64,000 nt of DNA from Desulfurococcales archaeon (GTDB taxonomy: Archaea; Thermoproteota; Thermoprotei_A; Sulfolobales; Desulfurococcaceae). The stretch is from NCBI GenBank assembly GCA_015520735.1, contig WAPN01000006.1:124001-188000 (forward strand), read 5' to 3'. Of this stretch, positions 1 through 9,153 are shown in pieces (position 1 is the stretch's first letter; every line of letters begins with the position of its first letter). The notes under the pieces are model-generated. The model searched no databases. It saw only the letters and a program-made list of their open reading frames with translations, and was not told the origin of the DNA. A program made the translations under genes and the position numbers.

Positions 1-2
1 AA

Positions 3-98
3 GGAATAATACCGGAAAAACTAGCCAGAAAAGCCCAAGAAATAGCCAGAAAAATCAGCGAAAACCCGGAAAACCACATTTATAACCCCAACACTTAA
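3..98 (+). CDS. C-terminal end of an unidentified protein (partial, 5' end outside the window)
   Basis: One frame is open from the window edge to a TAA at 96-98 and encodes about 31 residues rich in Glu, Lys and Ala, helical in character (EKLARKAQEIARKI), ending in a short polar tail. The two other forward frames give less protein-like sequence. It would end just before the TATA box and gene of tRNA-Leu. Too little is present to name a family, and chance openness over 96 bases cannot be excluded. Confidence 0.4.
   Translation, partial: GIIPEKLARKAQEIARKISENPENHIYNPNT
77..85 (+). promoter_or_regulatory. TATA box of tRNA-Leu(CAG)
   Basis: The motif ATTTATAA lies about 28-35 bases upstream of the first base of the tRNA, the usual distance for an archaeal TBP site. 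It overlaps the end of the upstream partial reading frame. Confidence 0.55.
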
Positions 99-112
99 AT
101 CCAATAATGGAT

Positions 113-200
113 GCGGGGGTGCCCGAGCTAGGTCAAAGGGGTCGGGCTCAGGACCCGATGGCGTAGGCCTGCGTGGGTTCAAATCCCACCCCCCGCACCA
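113..200 (+). tRNA. tRNA-Leu, anticodon CAG, CCA encoded
   Basis: A class II cloverleaf is visible. The acceptor strands are 113-119 and 190-196. The anticodon stem TCGGG/CCCGA encloses loop CTCAGGA, with anticodon CAG at 149-151. There is a long variable arm, the T arm is GTGGG-TTCAAAT-CCCAC, the discriminator is A197 and CCA is encoded at 198-200. There is no intron. It differs from the tRNA-Leu(UAG) gene at 43768-43855 at one base only, the wobble position of the anticodon. Confidence 0.97.
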
Positions 201-422
201 CTCTCCTAGCTTTTCCTCAAAGAAGTTTACGGCATCCACAACAATCCTTCTAAATGATTGGGGCGGAGCCATAAGCGAAGCATGGTGTCGCCAAGCATTA
301 ACTTATATTCTAATTATACTCTCATATATACCTGGTTTATTTAAACATCAGAATATATGAAACCAGAACTATATAAGGTTTTAAACTACAAGCCAGAAAA
401 CTGTTGTTGATCACTAAGGCAG

Positions 423-434
423 AAATATAAAAAG
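423..434 (+). promoter_or_regulatory. Strong TATA-type promoter without an obvious gene
   Basis: The AAATATAAAAAG box is one of the best TATA matches in the window. It predicts a transcript starting near 455. The only reading frame nearby is a 12-codon ORF from ATG 461, and the next protein gene starts 250 bases further on at 704, so the promoter may serve a non-coding RNA or a long leader. Confidence 0.4.
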
Positions 435-449
435 CTTCTTGCCTTTCAT

Positions 450-610
450 TGAGGAGAACGATGAGAAGACAGCCGCAAGATTGCCTTAATGGTTCCTAGG
501 CAAGCACTCTAGGTAGTTGTTAAGTAGTTGATAGATCCCAAACCATGCTTCTAGGCTGTGACCTTATTCGAACAGTATCTATCCCTTATGTATGGCAGGG
601 ATATCTCTAG
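450..610 (+). ncRNA. Possible non-coding RNA or structured leader
   Basis: The stretch 201-703 holds no convincing protein gene. Downstream of the TATA box at 423-434 there are two simple hairpins. TTGCCT near 480 pairs with AGGCAA near 500. ATCCCT at 581-586 pairs with AGGGAT at 597-602 across a 10-base loop. The sequence could be a free RNA or the 5' leader of the surface protein gene at 704. No known RNA family was recognised. Confidence 0.25.
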
Positions 611-703
611 TCCCTATAGTCACCGCCTAGCATGTCAGTCCATGATCATATGATAGTATATAATATATTGTCTACCTATATAGTTGGTGAGCCGGGTGTT
701 TAG

Positions 704-2338
704 TTGTTGAACAAGTGGGTCATGGCTGGACTATTACTGGCCATTGTATTGCTACAGCAACTCTGCCTAGTTGTTCATGAGGGCATCGTCCCACTATATA
801 ATAACTTTATATCCGCGATAATCAAGCCCATGGGCTATTCATACACCATGGCGCATCTCATATTGAGGTGCCCGGTAAAGAATGAACTCCCCATCCCTCT
901 ACCACTATTTAATACACGGATTAACGGCACATTATGTGCACATATAAATAATACCATGATACGAAGCATATCAACGTTCAGCTTAAAAATGATCCCCGCC
1001 AACACGCCGATGACAAAGGTGATCTGGGGAAGAGGATCCCTGAGGCTAAATACAACTATTAATAATTCCTCATCCGAGACAATTTATCTCGAGTATCACT
1101 ATAGGGTCTACAACATCTCAAGTATAATCTCTGGGATGGGATCGGGGGTTGTAAGGATAAATATTAGTGGTAATAAGTCGATTATAGATGCTATAATTAA
1201 AGCCACAAATAATGCAACTACGAGCTTTATGGAAAATGCGATAGAGACTTTCATAGTAACACCGCTCTTAGGTAGACCATTAAGCCTCAAAGTGAAACAT
1301 AATACAACACTATACCAGTTGAGAGTGAAGTATACAGGGATCCCCGCAATTATATGGGTCAATTTCACCGGCAACTACAACGCGATTAGCTGGCAATATA
1401 ATGGGCTCTCCTATCCATCTGCAAATGGAAGCTTCACCCTAAATTACAAGGTTAAGTATGCTATAGGCCTAGATAGGATCATTAATATGACCATGAATAT
1501 GAGTGACAGTATCTACAGACTATCTGACCTACTACACCCTATCGAGACATACAACATTTTCCCAATAACATGGGAGGCTCATCACATCGTAGATATACTA
1601 ATTTCCAATTCTCTAGCCATATGTAATTCATCATCAATAGACTTAGCCATAAGAACAATCAATGGAGGCTATCTCTATACGGATATTAGAATACTATATC
1701 CACGGAGTAGAGTTGACGAGGGCGATGCAGCCCTACTTATAGGTCTAAGTATCAGCGGCTACGGTGCCAACACGTACTTGAGGATCAGAGAGCAATCAGT
1801 ATTGCTTGACAAGTACCTTGGCGAGAACAGGACATATATGGTGGGTAAGCTTATAGGATCCCCGCTAATACCACCTACAGATATTCCTGATCTTATAAGC
1901 CCTGACAGCTACATGAAGATATATATTGGTGCGTCAACCTCATTTATACTCCGCTATATCCTTGGAGGAAACTGTTTCAGGACACCAAACAAGAGATGGA
2001 TAAATATTACTAGGGAGTGGATCGTCGTGAGGCCATTTCCAGACACTATAAACACCGTCCTTGTCTACCTAACATTAACAGGGTTTACACCACTTTCTAA
2101 CTATAGATTCTCATATGAAAATAATAGACACATATGTGTAACAAGCCTGGGCACTACAACATCTAAAAGCTCCGCGACATGTACTACTCCATGTACTACT
2201 AGGCGCACACTCTCACCATCAACTCATAGGACAGGTAATTCCATGTACACGTATATAGCCGGATTTATCATATTTATCATTATCTCACTAATAACATATG
2301 TTATATTACATAAGAGAAGAAAAACATACAGTAACTGA
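704..2338 (+). CDS. Large secreted, membrane-anchored, sequon-rich surface protein
   Basis: The 544-residue product has a hydrophobic N-terminal segment (about 5-24) that could be a signal peptide or anchor. A long extracellular-type region follows, then a Ser/Thr-rich stalk (about 470-510, with several Cys), a transmembrane helix (about 514-537) and a basic tail HKRRK. The ectodomain carries well over a dozen N-X-S/T sequons (for example NGT, NNT, NIS, NFT, NMT), as expected for a heavily N-glycosylated archaeal cell-surface protein. Start TTG 704 is followed at once by a second TTG; a GGTGA lies at 685-689. No catalytic motif or known family was recognised. A protein of similar design but no obvious sequence similarity is at 37698-38918. 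Confidence 0.8.
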   Translation: MLNKWVMAGLLLAIVLLQQLCLVVHEGIVPLYNNFISAIIKPMGYSYTMAHLILRCPVKNELPIPLPLFNTRINGTLCAHINNTMIRSISTFSLKMIPANTPMTKVIWGRGSLRLNTTINNSSSETIYLEYHYRVYNISSIISGMGSGVVRINISGNKSIIDAIIKATNNATTSFMENAIETFIVTPLLGRPLSLKVKHNTTLYQLRVKYTGIPAIIWVNFTGNYNAISWQYNGLSYPSANGSFTLNYKVKYAIGLDRIINMTMNMSDSIYRLSDLLHPIETYNIFPITWEAHHIVDILISNSLAICNSSSIDLAIRTINGGYLYTDIRILYPRSRVDEGDAALLIGLSISGYGANTYLRIREQSVLLDKYLGENRTYMVGKLIGSPLIPPTDIPDLISPDSYMKIYIGASTSFILRYILGGNCFRTPNKRWINITREWIVVRPFPDTINTVLVYLTLTGFTPLSNYRFSYENNRHICVTSLGTTTSKSSATCTTPCTTRRTLSPSTHRTGNSMYTYIAGFIIFIIISLITYVILHKRRKTYSN

Positions 2339-2349
2339 TATATTACTCA

Positions 2350-2935
2350 CCGGCAAAAATTGTTCCCTAAAATACCTCTTACCATAAACTCTTCTCCCAT
2401 ACAAACTCAACGACCTCGTCATGGCTTGGAATGCAATGGCTATCCAGACGCACAACCTTAATGCTGACACAGCATCGGCATAAATAAGAGCCTCCCTGAG
2501 GCTGTACCCCCTTAAGAGACCTAGTAATAGGCCTGAAGTAAAGGCATCACCGGCATTAGTTGTGTCTACGACCTCGCCTATACTGAACGCTAGGAGCTCG
2601 TATTACTCACCACTTCTCGTTATCGCGTAGTCCACCATTTGTGCCACGCTTAACAACCACAATATCGGGACCATATTCCATTGACTTCTCGGCTACATCC
2701 TTATGGTTTTCGAGATCAGTTAGGCCTCATCGCCTCGAGTCTGCTTGCAGGGGGCAATGTCCACTTTTCTCAGAAGGATACCTAGGGATAACGTTGTCAT
2801 TAAAGCTTGGAGAGCACCAACCCTATGGAGAAGCATGCGGACATGACGCCCCGAGATCAGCATTCGTTCCCCAGGGCATCGCCTCGAGGGCTTCCCCAAA
2901 GACCAATAATCATCATCCTAGACTCTTATTTTCCG
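2350..2935 (-). pseudogene. Decayed PfkB-family carbohydrate kinase
   Basis: Reading the minus strand in shifting frames recovers the C-terminal half of a PfkB/ribokinase protein. In order these are DNVIPRYPSEK, LRKVDI, GDEA then LTDLENHKDVAEK, YGPDIVVVKRGTNGG, YAITRSGE-stop-YELL, the signature VVDTTNAGDAF, GYSLREALIYADAVSAL and IPSHDEVVEFVWEK. At least three frameshifts and an in-frame TAA separate the pieces, and the N-terminal domain is missing. The catalytic loop NAGDAF is still readable, so the loss looks fairly recent. Forward frames over this stretch are not protein-like. Confidence 0.85.
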
Positions 2936-2982
2936 TTTAGTTGTTATTTATTCTTCCTAGTAGAGGCTTCGGTGTTATTGGC

Positions 2983-4131
2983 ATGGACGAATACGTGTTG
3001 AGAAGCCTGTGCCGCGCACTGGGGAGTTTCTGCAAAAGTATTATCGAGGCACTCTATATCCCTCCTAAGAGGCTCTACTTGAGGGTTAATACATTCTTAA
3101 TTAAACGGGGCGAGCTTATAGATAGACTAAGGGAAAGGGGGATAAGGGTTTACCCGGATCCCTTTGTTGATGAAGCACTATACATTGTCCTTGAAGGCCC
3201 CTTTAGAATTGAGGTGCTCGAGAAAAAGATAGTGGTTAACAGACACGCGGCAGAATCCATATTGATGGGCGCCAATACCTATGCTCCCGGCGTGGTCAGC
3301 TATGATCCTTTCAGGCGTGGAGACGCTGTCACGATCATGGCTCCGAACATGAGGCCTGTCGCCATAGGTATCACTGTTGTTGATTCCAACCAGCTCAAGA
3401 AGATGAAGCACGGCCTTATAGCCAGAACCATTAAGAGCGTGTACAGTGCGCCCCCGATAAGGGAGATGCCCGAGTACAGTATGGGATATTTTTACCCACA
3501 GAGCCTCCCAGCTATGATGGTCTCTAGACTCATGGATCCTCGGCCCGGGCAACTCATAGTCGATATGAACTGCTCCCCGGGAGGTAAGACAAGCCATATA
3601 GTACAACTCACAAGGGGGAGCGCCAGAATACTTGGTTTCGATCGTAATCTGGGAAAGGTGGAACGAGTACGTGAAACCCTCACTAGGCTTAAACTATACT
3701 TGAACACAGTACTTACTCCGGCTGATACGAGATATATCGATGTAGATCTGCTGGGAGAGAATAAAGTCGATGCAGTACTTATAGATCCGCCGTGCACAGG
3801 ACTTGGTGTTAGGCCAAAGATAGAAATAAGGACGAGAAGGTCTGATCTTGTGAACAGTTATCTATATCAGAGACAGTTCTTCAGACCCGCGAAGAATATT
3901 GTCAGGCCGGGAGGCAGGATAGTATACTCCACCTGCACACTCACATACGAGGAGAACGAGGGCAACATACTATATGCTGTTAAAAAATATGGCCTGGAAT
4001 GCGTTGATCTTGGAAGAGTACCGTATGCGGAAAAACTTGTTTTCAGCGACTGTACAGCCTACAGGTTTGGGCCACATATAGATGATATGCCGGGCTTTTT
4101 CATTGCAGTTCTTAGGAAGCCCTCTTCCTAA
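2983..4131 (+). CDS. tRNA/rRNA cytosine-C5 methyltransferase with PUA domain (NSUN6-like)
   Basis: The 382-residue product belongs to the NOL1/NOP2/Sun family. An N-terminal RNA-binding part is followed by a PUA domain (about 80-160) and a Rossmann methyltransferase domain. The SAM loop is DMNCSPGGKTSH. The two family cysteines lie in DPPCTGLG (motif IV) and STCTLTYEENE (motif VI). A PUA inserted before the catalytic domain is the layout of NSUN6 and its archaeal homologues, which methylate C72 of tRNAs; that substrate is inferred. ATG 2983 is preferred over an upstream TTG at 2941. The gene overlaps the convergent Nob1 gene by 20 bases. Confidence 0.9.
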   Translation: MDEYVLRSLCRALGSFCKSIIEALYIPPKRLYLRVNTFLIKRGELIDRLRERGIRVYPDPFVDEALYIVLEGPFRIEVLEKKIVVNRHAAESILMGANTYAPGVVSYDPFRRGDAVTIMAPNMRPVAIGITVVDSNQLKKMKHGLIARTIKSVYSAPPIREMPEYSMGYFYPQSLPAMMVSRLMDPRPGQLIVDMNCSPGGKTSHIVQLTRGSARILGFDRNLGKVERVRETLTRLKLYLNTVLTPADTRYIDVDLLGENKVDAVLIDPPCTGLGVRPKIEIRTRRSDLVNSYLYQRQFFRPAKNIVRPGGRIVYSTCTLTYEENEGNILYAVKKYGLECVDLGRVPYAEKLVFSDCTAYRFGPHIDDMPGFFIAVLRKPSS

Positions 4132-4678
4132 TTATCGCTGAGCCACATAGCGGGCATAGAGTCTCCTTGGGGCTTGAGGGCACATAGCCGCAGACTGGAC
4201 AGAAAGCACGATACTTTCTGGGCTTTTTGATCCCTGTGGTCCGGAGGGGCTTGAACCCTATTCCCATATGGTATAGGAGGTTCTGGAGACTATAGTCATC
4301 GGTTATAACTACTACTGCTCCACACTTCTTTTTGAGAGTGAGGGCTAGGGCAGCGACTACTATATCTGTGCGTGATAATTTAACTAGTTCGCCTATCTTT
4401 TTAGCAGTTCTCATAGCCTCATCTATGCTTGTCGATTCAGGCTCAACAATACTGATCCTGCCTATACTAAGTCCTAGCTCTAGGGCTTCCCGGCTCTCCT
4501 TATCCTTAACTTCATCGTACACCTCTGCCGGGGCAAAGTAGTCCGCATTACCTATGTTCGCTATCAAATGAAACTTAGCTAGGAGAGCTCCTGTATCAAG
4601 TACTATACAGATCTTTTTATTGGACGAAAAAGAGCCTCCTCCTATCGAATACTTTCTTAGCCACATCTCTACGTCCAC
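4112..4678 (-). CDS. nob1: Nob1-like PIN-domain endoribonuclease with zinc ribbon
   Basis: The 188-residue product has a PIN domain whose acidic residues are visible in VLDTGALL, in SRTDIVV and in ITDDYSL. It ends in a zinc ribbon CPVCG...CPLCG (about 160-182). This combination is that of archaeal Nob1, the nuclease that matures the 3' end of 16S rRNA. The GTG start lies inside the end of the upstream NAD kinase gene (62-base overlap), so the two are probably co-transcribed and translationally coupled. A shorter N-terminus cannot be excluded, as no good alternative start lies close to the PIN domain. Confidence 0.88.
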   Translation of the reverse strand: MDVEMWLRKYSIGGGSFSSNKKICIVLDTGALLAKFHLIANIGNADYFAPAEVYDEVKDKESREALELGLSIGRISIVEPESTSIDEAMRTAKKIGELVKLSRTDIVVAALALTLKKKCGAVVVITDDYSLQNLLYHMGIGFKPLRTTGIKKPRKYRAFCPVCGYVPSSPKETLCPLCGSAIIRKRAS

Positions 4679-5486
4679 TCAGCCTTATTATTCTAAAACT
4701 ACGGAAATCCATCTCGACGAGAAGCTCCGAGCCCTTCTCCATGGATTCCATGTTTTCCCCATCAACGTACAGATCGACGTGGCCATGTATTCTAACAAGT
4801 AGTTTTGAGAGCCTCGACACTATTATTGGTTTGATATTCAGTTCCATAGGATTCAAAGGGGCAACACTGATCCCGCTGACAGAATACTCCATTAGGCTGC
4901 CGCCCGCCGACAGGTTATAGGCGGCCGAACCAGCAGGCGTCGAGATAATTATGCCATCTCCATAGAAGAAAAGATGAGATCTCATGCCAGGTGTCACTAT
5001 TTCTAGTTCAAACCTCAATACTCTCCCATGGTCAATACTTATGAGAGCAGCCTCATTCAATGCATAGTAGCTAGCTCTAGGTGACAAGACGTGTAACCTG
5101 TCGTAATCCTCTATTACGAAATCACCGCTGATAACCCTGTCAATAATATGCTCTATATCATCAGCTCCGATATTCTCATAGAGAATTGTACGTCTACCAC
5201 AAGGTATTGGTAAAATAAGCGGCGTGTTCTCAGGATACACCCTCGATATTTTCAGGAGAGTGCCATCACCGCCAATCCCAACTATTATGTCAACATATTT
5301 CCTCGCGCCACGTATTATGTCGTCAACCCAGAACGTCTCGACATTAACACCTCTCGATATAAGGGCGCGGCGAGCAACCCTTGCTAGCTCTATGCATTTC
5401 TCGCTCGGCCTGTAAACAATATATGCTTCCTTGAAATAATTATTCCTCTGCAATGCCGATCCATACTCCGTCGGTAAGCATATCAT
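4617..5486 (-). CDS. ppnK: NAD kinase
   Basis: The 289-residue product shows the two hallmarks of ATP-NAD kinases: the GGDGT loop in VGIGGDGTLLK (about 91-101) and the second nucleotide-binding motif GDGIIISTPAGSAAYNLSAGG (about 195-215). It phosphorylates NAD to NADP in the cytosol. The length is typical of archaeal members. It is the first gene of a two-gene minus-strand unit with nob1 and is divergent from trm5. Confidence 0.93.
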   Translation of the reverse strand: MICLPTEYGSALQRNNYFKEAYIVYRPSEKCIELARVARRALISRGVNVETFWVDDIIRGARKYVDIIVGIGGDGTLLKISRVYPENTPLILPIPCGRRTILYENIGADDIEHIIDRVISGDFVIEDYDRLHVLSPRASYYALNEAALISIDHGRVLRFELEIVTPGMRSHLFFYGDGIIISTPAGSAAYNLSAGGSLMEYSVSGISVAPLNPMELNIKPIIVSRLSKLLVRIHGHVDLYVDGENMESMEKGSELLVEMDFRSFRIIRLSGRRDVAKKVFDRRRLFFVQ

Positions 5487-5569
5487 GTCTATGATTAATT
5501 AGTAGCAGGCCTATAGTTAAACAATTACATGGGCAGATAATAAAAACTAGGATAGGGAGAGAAAACGGC

Positions 5570-6532
5570 TTGAAATGCATCGAGGTACCTAAGAAGTACG
5601 CGGAAAGAACGATAAAACTGCTTCGTGCACTGCACATTATGGATAACGAACATATTATTACTAGGAAGAATGACCATGTGTTGATTCCCGTTAAGAAGCC
5701 TCCTGTGAATAATGAGTTAAGCTCTATTCCAATCAGATTAATAATCTGTAATCCTCCTGCAAAAAAGAAGAAAGAAGTTAAGGTTCCAGCCCACGATATT
5801 GTAGGAGACATAGCAGTTGTAAGAGAGAATGTTCTCGAATACATGAGTAGAGAAGATATCGTGGAAACACTTCGCGCGACCTATCCAAGAATTAGAACGA
5901 TATATCTTAAAAAAAGAACGGAGGGCGAGTTCAGGGTCGCTGATCTCGAACTATTGTGGGGTATTGATAACCCTTCAACTATCCATAAGGAATATGGCCT
6001 AAGATTCAAGGTTGATCTTAGGAGAGCATATTATAATCCACGATTATCCGAAGAGCATAGAAGGATCGCTGAGAACGCTAAGGACGGGGAGATCATATTC
6101 GATCTTTTCTCTGGAATAGGAGGATTTACAATACATATTGCTTCACTACATAAAGCCACTGTTCTGATGAATGATCTGAACCCCTACGCTGTGAGACTAG
6201 GTGTCGAGAATATACTGCTTAACAAGAAGAGGATCAGGGGGACAATAATACCTCTCCACATGGACGCTCTTCTTGCTCCCAAATACTTTAGGGCTGAGAG
6301 ATTTGATAGAGTTATAGCCAACATACCACGTTCTAGCTATTTATTCGAGGAGATCTACTGGTATTTACTTAGGAGCAAAGGCATACTCCACCTTTACTTC
6401 CTATCCAGTATCAGCGAGCGAGACGGGTTCATAAAACGGTATTTCGCACGCTGGGAATTAGCTGGTGTTAGGAAAGTCATTGATTATGCTCCCTATGTTT
6501 TTATATGGAGAGCAGACCTCATCAAGCCCTAG
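5570..6532 (+). CDS. trm5: tRNA (guanine37-N1)-methyltransferase, Trm5 family
   Basis: The 320-residue product has the Trm5 layout. An N-terminal recognition part leads to a D2-like middle domain (VGDIAVV, about 84-90, then RTEGEFRVADLELLWG). A class I methyltransferase domain follows, with SAM loop FDLFSGIGGFTI, NDLNPYAV and the NPPY-equivalent NIPRSS. The enzyme makes m1G37 beside the anticodon; some archaeal paralogues act in wyosine synthesis, and the sequence alone does not tell which type this is. The TTG start follows a GGGAGAG stretch. The last 75 bases overlap the convergent DUF371 gene. Confidence 0.88.
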   Translation: MKCIEVPKKYAERTIKLLRALHIMDNEHIITRKNDHVLIPVKKPPVNNELSSIPIRLIICNPPAKKKKEVKVPAHDIVGDIAVVRENVLEYMSREDIVETLRATYPRIRTIYLKKRTEGEFRVADLELLWGIDNPSTIHKEYGLRFKVDLRRAYYNPRLSEEHRRIAENAKDGEIIFDLFSGIGGFTIHIASLHKATVLMNDLNPYAVRLGVENILLNKKRIRGTIIPLHMDALLAPKYFRAERFDRVIANIPRSSYLFEEIYWYLLRSKGILHLYFLSSISERDGFIKRYFARWELAGVRKVIDYAPYVFIWRADLIKP

Positions 6533-6943
6533 GATGTATATATCCAAGATTAGCTCTGCTTCTTCTTTGAGCATATCGACGAGGACTCTATTGATATCCC
6601 TAGCGGCCTTATTGGCTCTTATAGCTAGTGTTGCCGGCTCGACGTAGGCGCTCTTCCTAACTACTATTCTGCGTTGGTCGCTTAACTGAAGCTTTTTTGA
6701 TCCCTGTGCTAAAACCATGTCTTGTACCTGACCGACCCTCAATACTATGATTATGATAGCATCATCTCTCCTTATTGCATCCTTCACTCGGGGATCCAGA
6801 TCGTCAGCGGACTTATCAGCATTCACACCTATAATACAGTCGCCTCTAGGAGTAAGATAGGGGTCCTTGGTTATCTCAAATGTTGTTCTATGCGTAGCTC
6901 TTATCATTGGATGGCCATACGCCCTAATAGTCTCATGGAGCAC
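6458..6943 (-). CDS. DUF371 family conserved archaeal protein
   Basis: The 161-residue product opens with the family signature: IRAYGHPMIRATHRTTFEIT, then LTPRGDCIIGVNAD. An alternating beta-rich core follows. DUF371 is widespread in archaea and has no established function that I can name. The gene shares 75 bases with the 3' end of trm5 on the opposite strand and is divergent from pcm, with a 66-base gap between the start codons that must hold both promoters. Confidence 0.8.
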   Translation of the reverse strand: MLHETIRAYGHPMIRATHRTTFEITKDPYLTPRGDCIIGVNADKSADDLDPRVKDAIRRDDAIIIIVLRVGQVQDMVLAQGSKKLQLSDQRRIVVRKSAYVEPATLAIRANKAARDINRVLVDMLKEEAELILDIYILGLDEVCSPYKNIGSIINDFPNTS

Positions 6944-7009
6944 CAGTATTGTTCACCCATGTTAGCATTATAGTAGAGTTACTATATACTATATTCATGG
7001 TTGATGGTT

Positions 7010-7678
7010 ATGAATGAAAAACGATTTTACGAAGAAAGAAGGCGCGTAGTCAAGTACTTGGAGAGCCTGGAATATATTAAGAGCGAGAAGGTCAAAAAAG
7101 CACTGCTCCATGTACCTAGGGAAGAGTTTATACCCGAGCCCTACAGAGATCTAGCCTACGTTGATCGCCCACTACCCATAGGGTATGGACAGACTATAAG
7201 CGCTATCCATATGGTCGCAATTATGACTGAGGTCCTGGATCCTCAACCTGGAGACAAGGTGCTCGAGATAGGTACAGGGTCAGGTTACCAAGCAGCGGTA
7301 CTGGCCGAGATAGTTTGTAGAGATGGAGATGGACATGTGTATTCCATTGAGAGAATACCTGAGCTCGCTGAATATGCGCGTAGGAATCTCGATAGGACAG
7401 GTTATAGTAATTGTGTCACTGTAATAACTGGGGATGGGACACGTGGCTATCCCGAGAAGGCGCCCTATGATAGAATAATCGTGACGGCGGCCGCACCCGA
7501 TATGCCAGAACCTCTGATCGAACAGTTAAGGGATGGGGGACGAATGGTTATCCCTGTAGGTGATAGATGGATACAGAGGCTTCACATTGTTGATAAAAAG
7601 AAGGGTAAAATCATTATTAGGCGTTCGATCGAGTGCCTCTTCGTACCGTTGATCGGTGAGTATGGATGGAAATACTAG
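7010..7678 (+). CDS. pcm: Protein-L-isoaspartate O-methyltransferase
   Basis: The 222-residue product carries the PCMT signature: [34 protein letters not shown], the SAM motif [17 protein letters not shown], and [23 protein letters not shown]. It methylates isoaspartyl residues to start repair of damaged proteins, important in thermophiles. The frame is open from TTG 7001, but a TATA-like CTATATACTA near 6981-6990 would place the transcript start close to ATG 7010, so a leaderless start there is likely. The stop overlaps the stop of the convergent fen gene. Confidence 0.94.
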   Translation: MNEKRFYEERRRVVKYLESLEYIKSEKVKKALLHVPREEFIPEPYRDLAYVDRPLPIGYGQTISAIHMVAIMTEVLDPQPGDKVLEIGTGSGYQAAVLAEIVCRDGDGHVYSIERIPELAEYARRNLDRTGYSNCVTVITGDGTRGYPEKAPYDRIIVTAAAPDMPEPLIEQLRDGGRMVIPVGDRWIQRLHIVDKKKGKIIIRRSIECLFVPLIGEYGWKY

Positions 7679-8727
7679 CGTTTAAACCAGGCTTCAAGAC
7701 CCATTTGTCTGCCTTTGATATGCTCCCTGTAGGCTTTCATTAGCCTCTGGACAGCGTTCTTCACCCGCTCCGGATTGAAATCGTGTTCCTCGACAAGTAT
7801 CTCGTAGATCGCCTTCTCATCGGGCTCTCTCCATTCAAGCTTATAATCCGATGCAACAGGTGGGTTTAAGAAGTACTCCTTGATCCTCTCCGGTGGTACC
7901 GGAAACTCTGCCTTATATAGTTTAACGATCTTTTCTATTGTTCCGTAGGCTTTTATAAGCTGCAACGCCTTCTTGGGCCCTATACCTTTTATTCCATCGG
8001 GATTATAATCCGTGCCAAGCATTATTGCGATATCTATTAGTTGTTCACGAGTTATACCAAGTGCTTCGAGGAGCTTCTTAAGTTCTATCACCTCAGGCTT
8101 TATCTCGATGTACACATTCTTCCTCGGAAGCTTCCTCCGACCAGTAATGGTCAGATTCCTTACAAGCCTAGGTGAACCGAATAACAGACTATCATAGTCC
8201 TGCGATGCACTAGCCCATGCATCCCCTCTGCTCGCAATATATGCTGCCTGCGCCTCTCCTTCCGCTGGTGCTTGAACCCATGGAATTCCCATAGCGTCTA
8301 AGAGCTTCTTGGCATCAGCTACCATTTCATCTGTTAGTTTAGCGGTCATCATAGCATATCTTCTAGCGGCTTCGAGGTCTCCCTTTCTGATTGCCTCCTC
8401 ATACTTCTTCGTTGCATCCTCCTTGATCTTCTTTCTCCTCTCTATCTCCTTGGCCTTCATCTCAGGCGGTTTGCCGTCAAAAACATATGCTGGCTTGATT
8501 CCATGTTCCATGATGTTTATCGTCCTGTAGAAAAGGCCGCTGAGATGACTTGTTATTCTTCCCTGACTATCCATGAGCGGAGTTCCATCGGGCTGCCTAA
8601 TCGCCGTTAGGAATTGGTAGAGAGCATTGTATCCGTCTATAATAACAGCTTTTCCGCGTAGAGCCTTTAAGTCTTCGATTATCGTCTTAGCCTTATCAGG
8701 GATTAAATCCCTCAGATTAACACCCAT
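7675..8727 (-). CDS. fen: Flap endonuclease 1
   Basis: The 350-residue product starts with [10 protein letters not shown], the usual FEN-1 N-terminus. Acidic metal ligands are visible in [10 protein letters not shown] (D31), [28 protein letters not shown] and GTDYNPDG. An H3TH region contains [14 protein letters not shown], and the C-terminus is a PCNA-binding PIP box QMGLEAWF. It removes 5' flaps in Okazaki fragment maturation and repair. ATG 8727 is chosen over an upstream start because AGGTG lies about 8 bases ahead of it on the minus strand and the family begins here. Confidence 0.96.
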   Translation of the reverse strand: MGVNLRDLIPDKAKTIIEDLKALRGKAVIIDGYNALYQFLTAIRQPDGTPLMDSQGRITSHLSGLFYRTINIMEHGIKPAYVFDGKPPEMKAKEIERRKKIKEDATKKYEEAIRKGDLEAARRYAMMTAKLTDEMVADAKKLLDAMGIPWVQAPAEGEAQAAYIASRGDAWASASQDYDSLLFGSPRLVRNLTITGRRKLPRKNVYIEIKPEVIELKKLLEALGITREQLIDIAIMLGTDYNPDGIKGIGPKKALQLIKAYGTIEKIVKLYKAEFPVPPERIKEYFLNPPVASDYKLEWREPDEKAIYEILVEEHDFNPERVKNAVQRLMKAYREHIKGRQMGLEAWFKR

Positions 8728-8789
8728 AAGGTAACACCTCTTCAATCACTATTTTTATTGTTTGGAGCAAAATAAGCAGTGATCATAAT

Positions 8790-9047
8790 TCAAGAGAGAA
8801 GCTTTATGATATTAGGCGATACTTTGATTATCAGATCCCTGCCGACACGGGCGACAACAATAAATCCTCTTAGCTCGAGCTTCATTAATTCCTCGTAGAA
8901 CTCTGATCTCGATACATCTACCCCATGCTCTTTCCTCAGTGTTTCAAGCAGGTCTTTCTCACTGACACCAGATGTATGGTTCAGTACTTCCTCTAGTATT
9001 AGTCTGAATAATGGTTGGTTTCTCCAAACCTCAGAGAACCGCGGCAT
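8790..9047 (-). CDS. Small winged-helix-like protein
   Basis: The 85-residue product has a predicted helix-turn-helix core. The helix FRLILEEVLNH leads to SEKDLLETLRKEHG, a recognition-type helix SRSEFYEELMKLELRG and a beta wing FIVVARVGRDLIIKV. This suggests a DNA-binding regulator, but no named family was recognised. It lies between cdc48 and fen on the same strand and has its own TATA candidate (CTTATATAACTC, read on the minus strand, near 9109-9120). Confidence 0.7.
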   Translation of the reverse strand: MPRFSEVWRNQPLFRLILEEVLNHTSGVSEKDLLETLRKEHGVDVSRSEFYEELMKLELRGFIVVARVGRDLIIKVSPNIIKLLS

Positions 9048-9153
9048 GATTATCTACCCCGTTTTACATGGTTATTGTAATTGGCCATGTATGGGTTATT
9101 GTTTTGAGTTATATAAGCATTAACAAAAAACAGCAAAATTCCTTTAGCAGGAG

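Noticed and set aside
21-272. Minus-strand reading frame across tRNA-Leu(CAG)
   Set aside because: It runs antisense through a clear tRNA gene and its translation is the usual Pro/Arg-rich product of tRNA complement. Not a gene.
2641-2940. Forward reading frames in front of the NSUN6-like gene
   Set aside because: They lie on the strand opposite the PfkB remnant, and their translation has no protein-like pattern.
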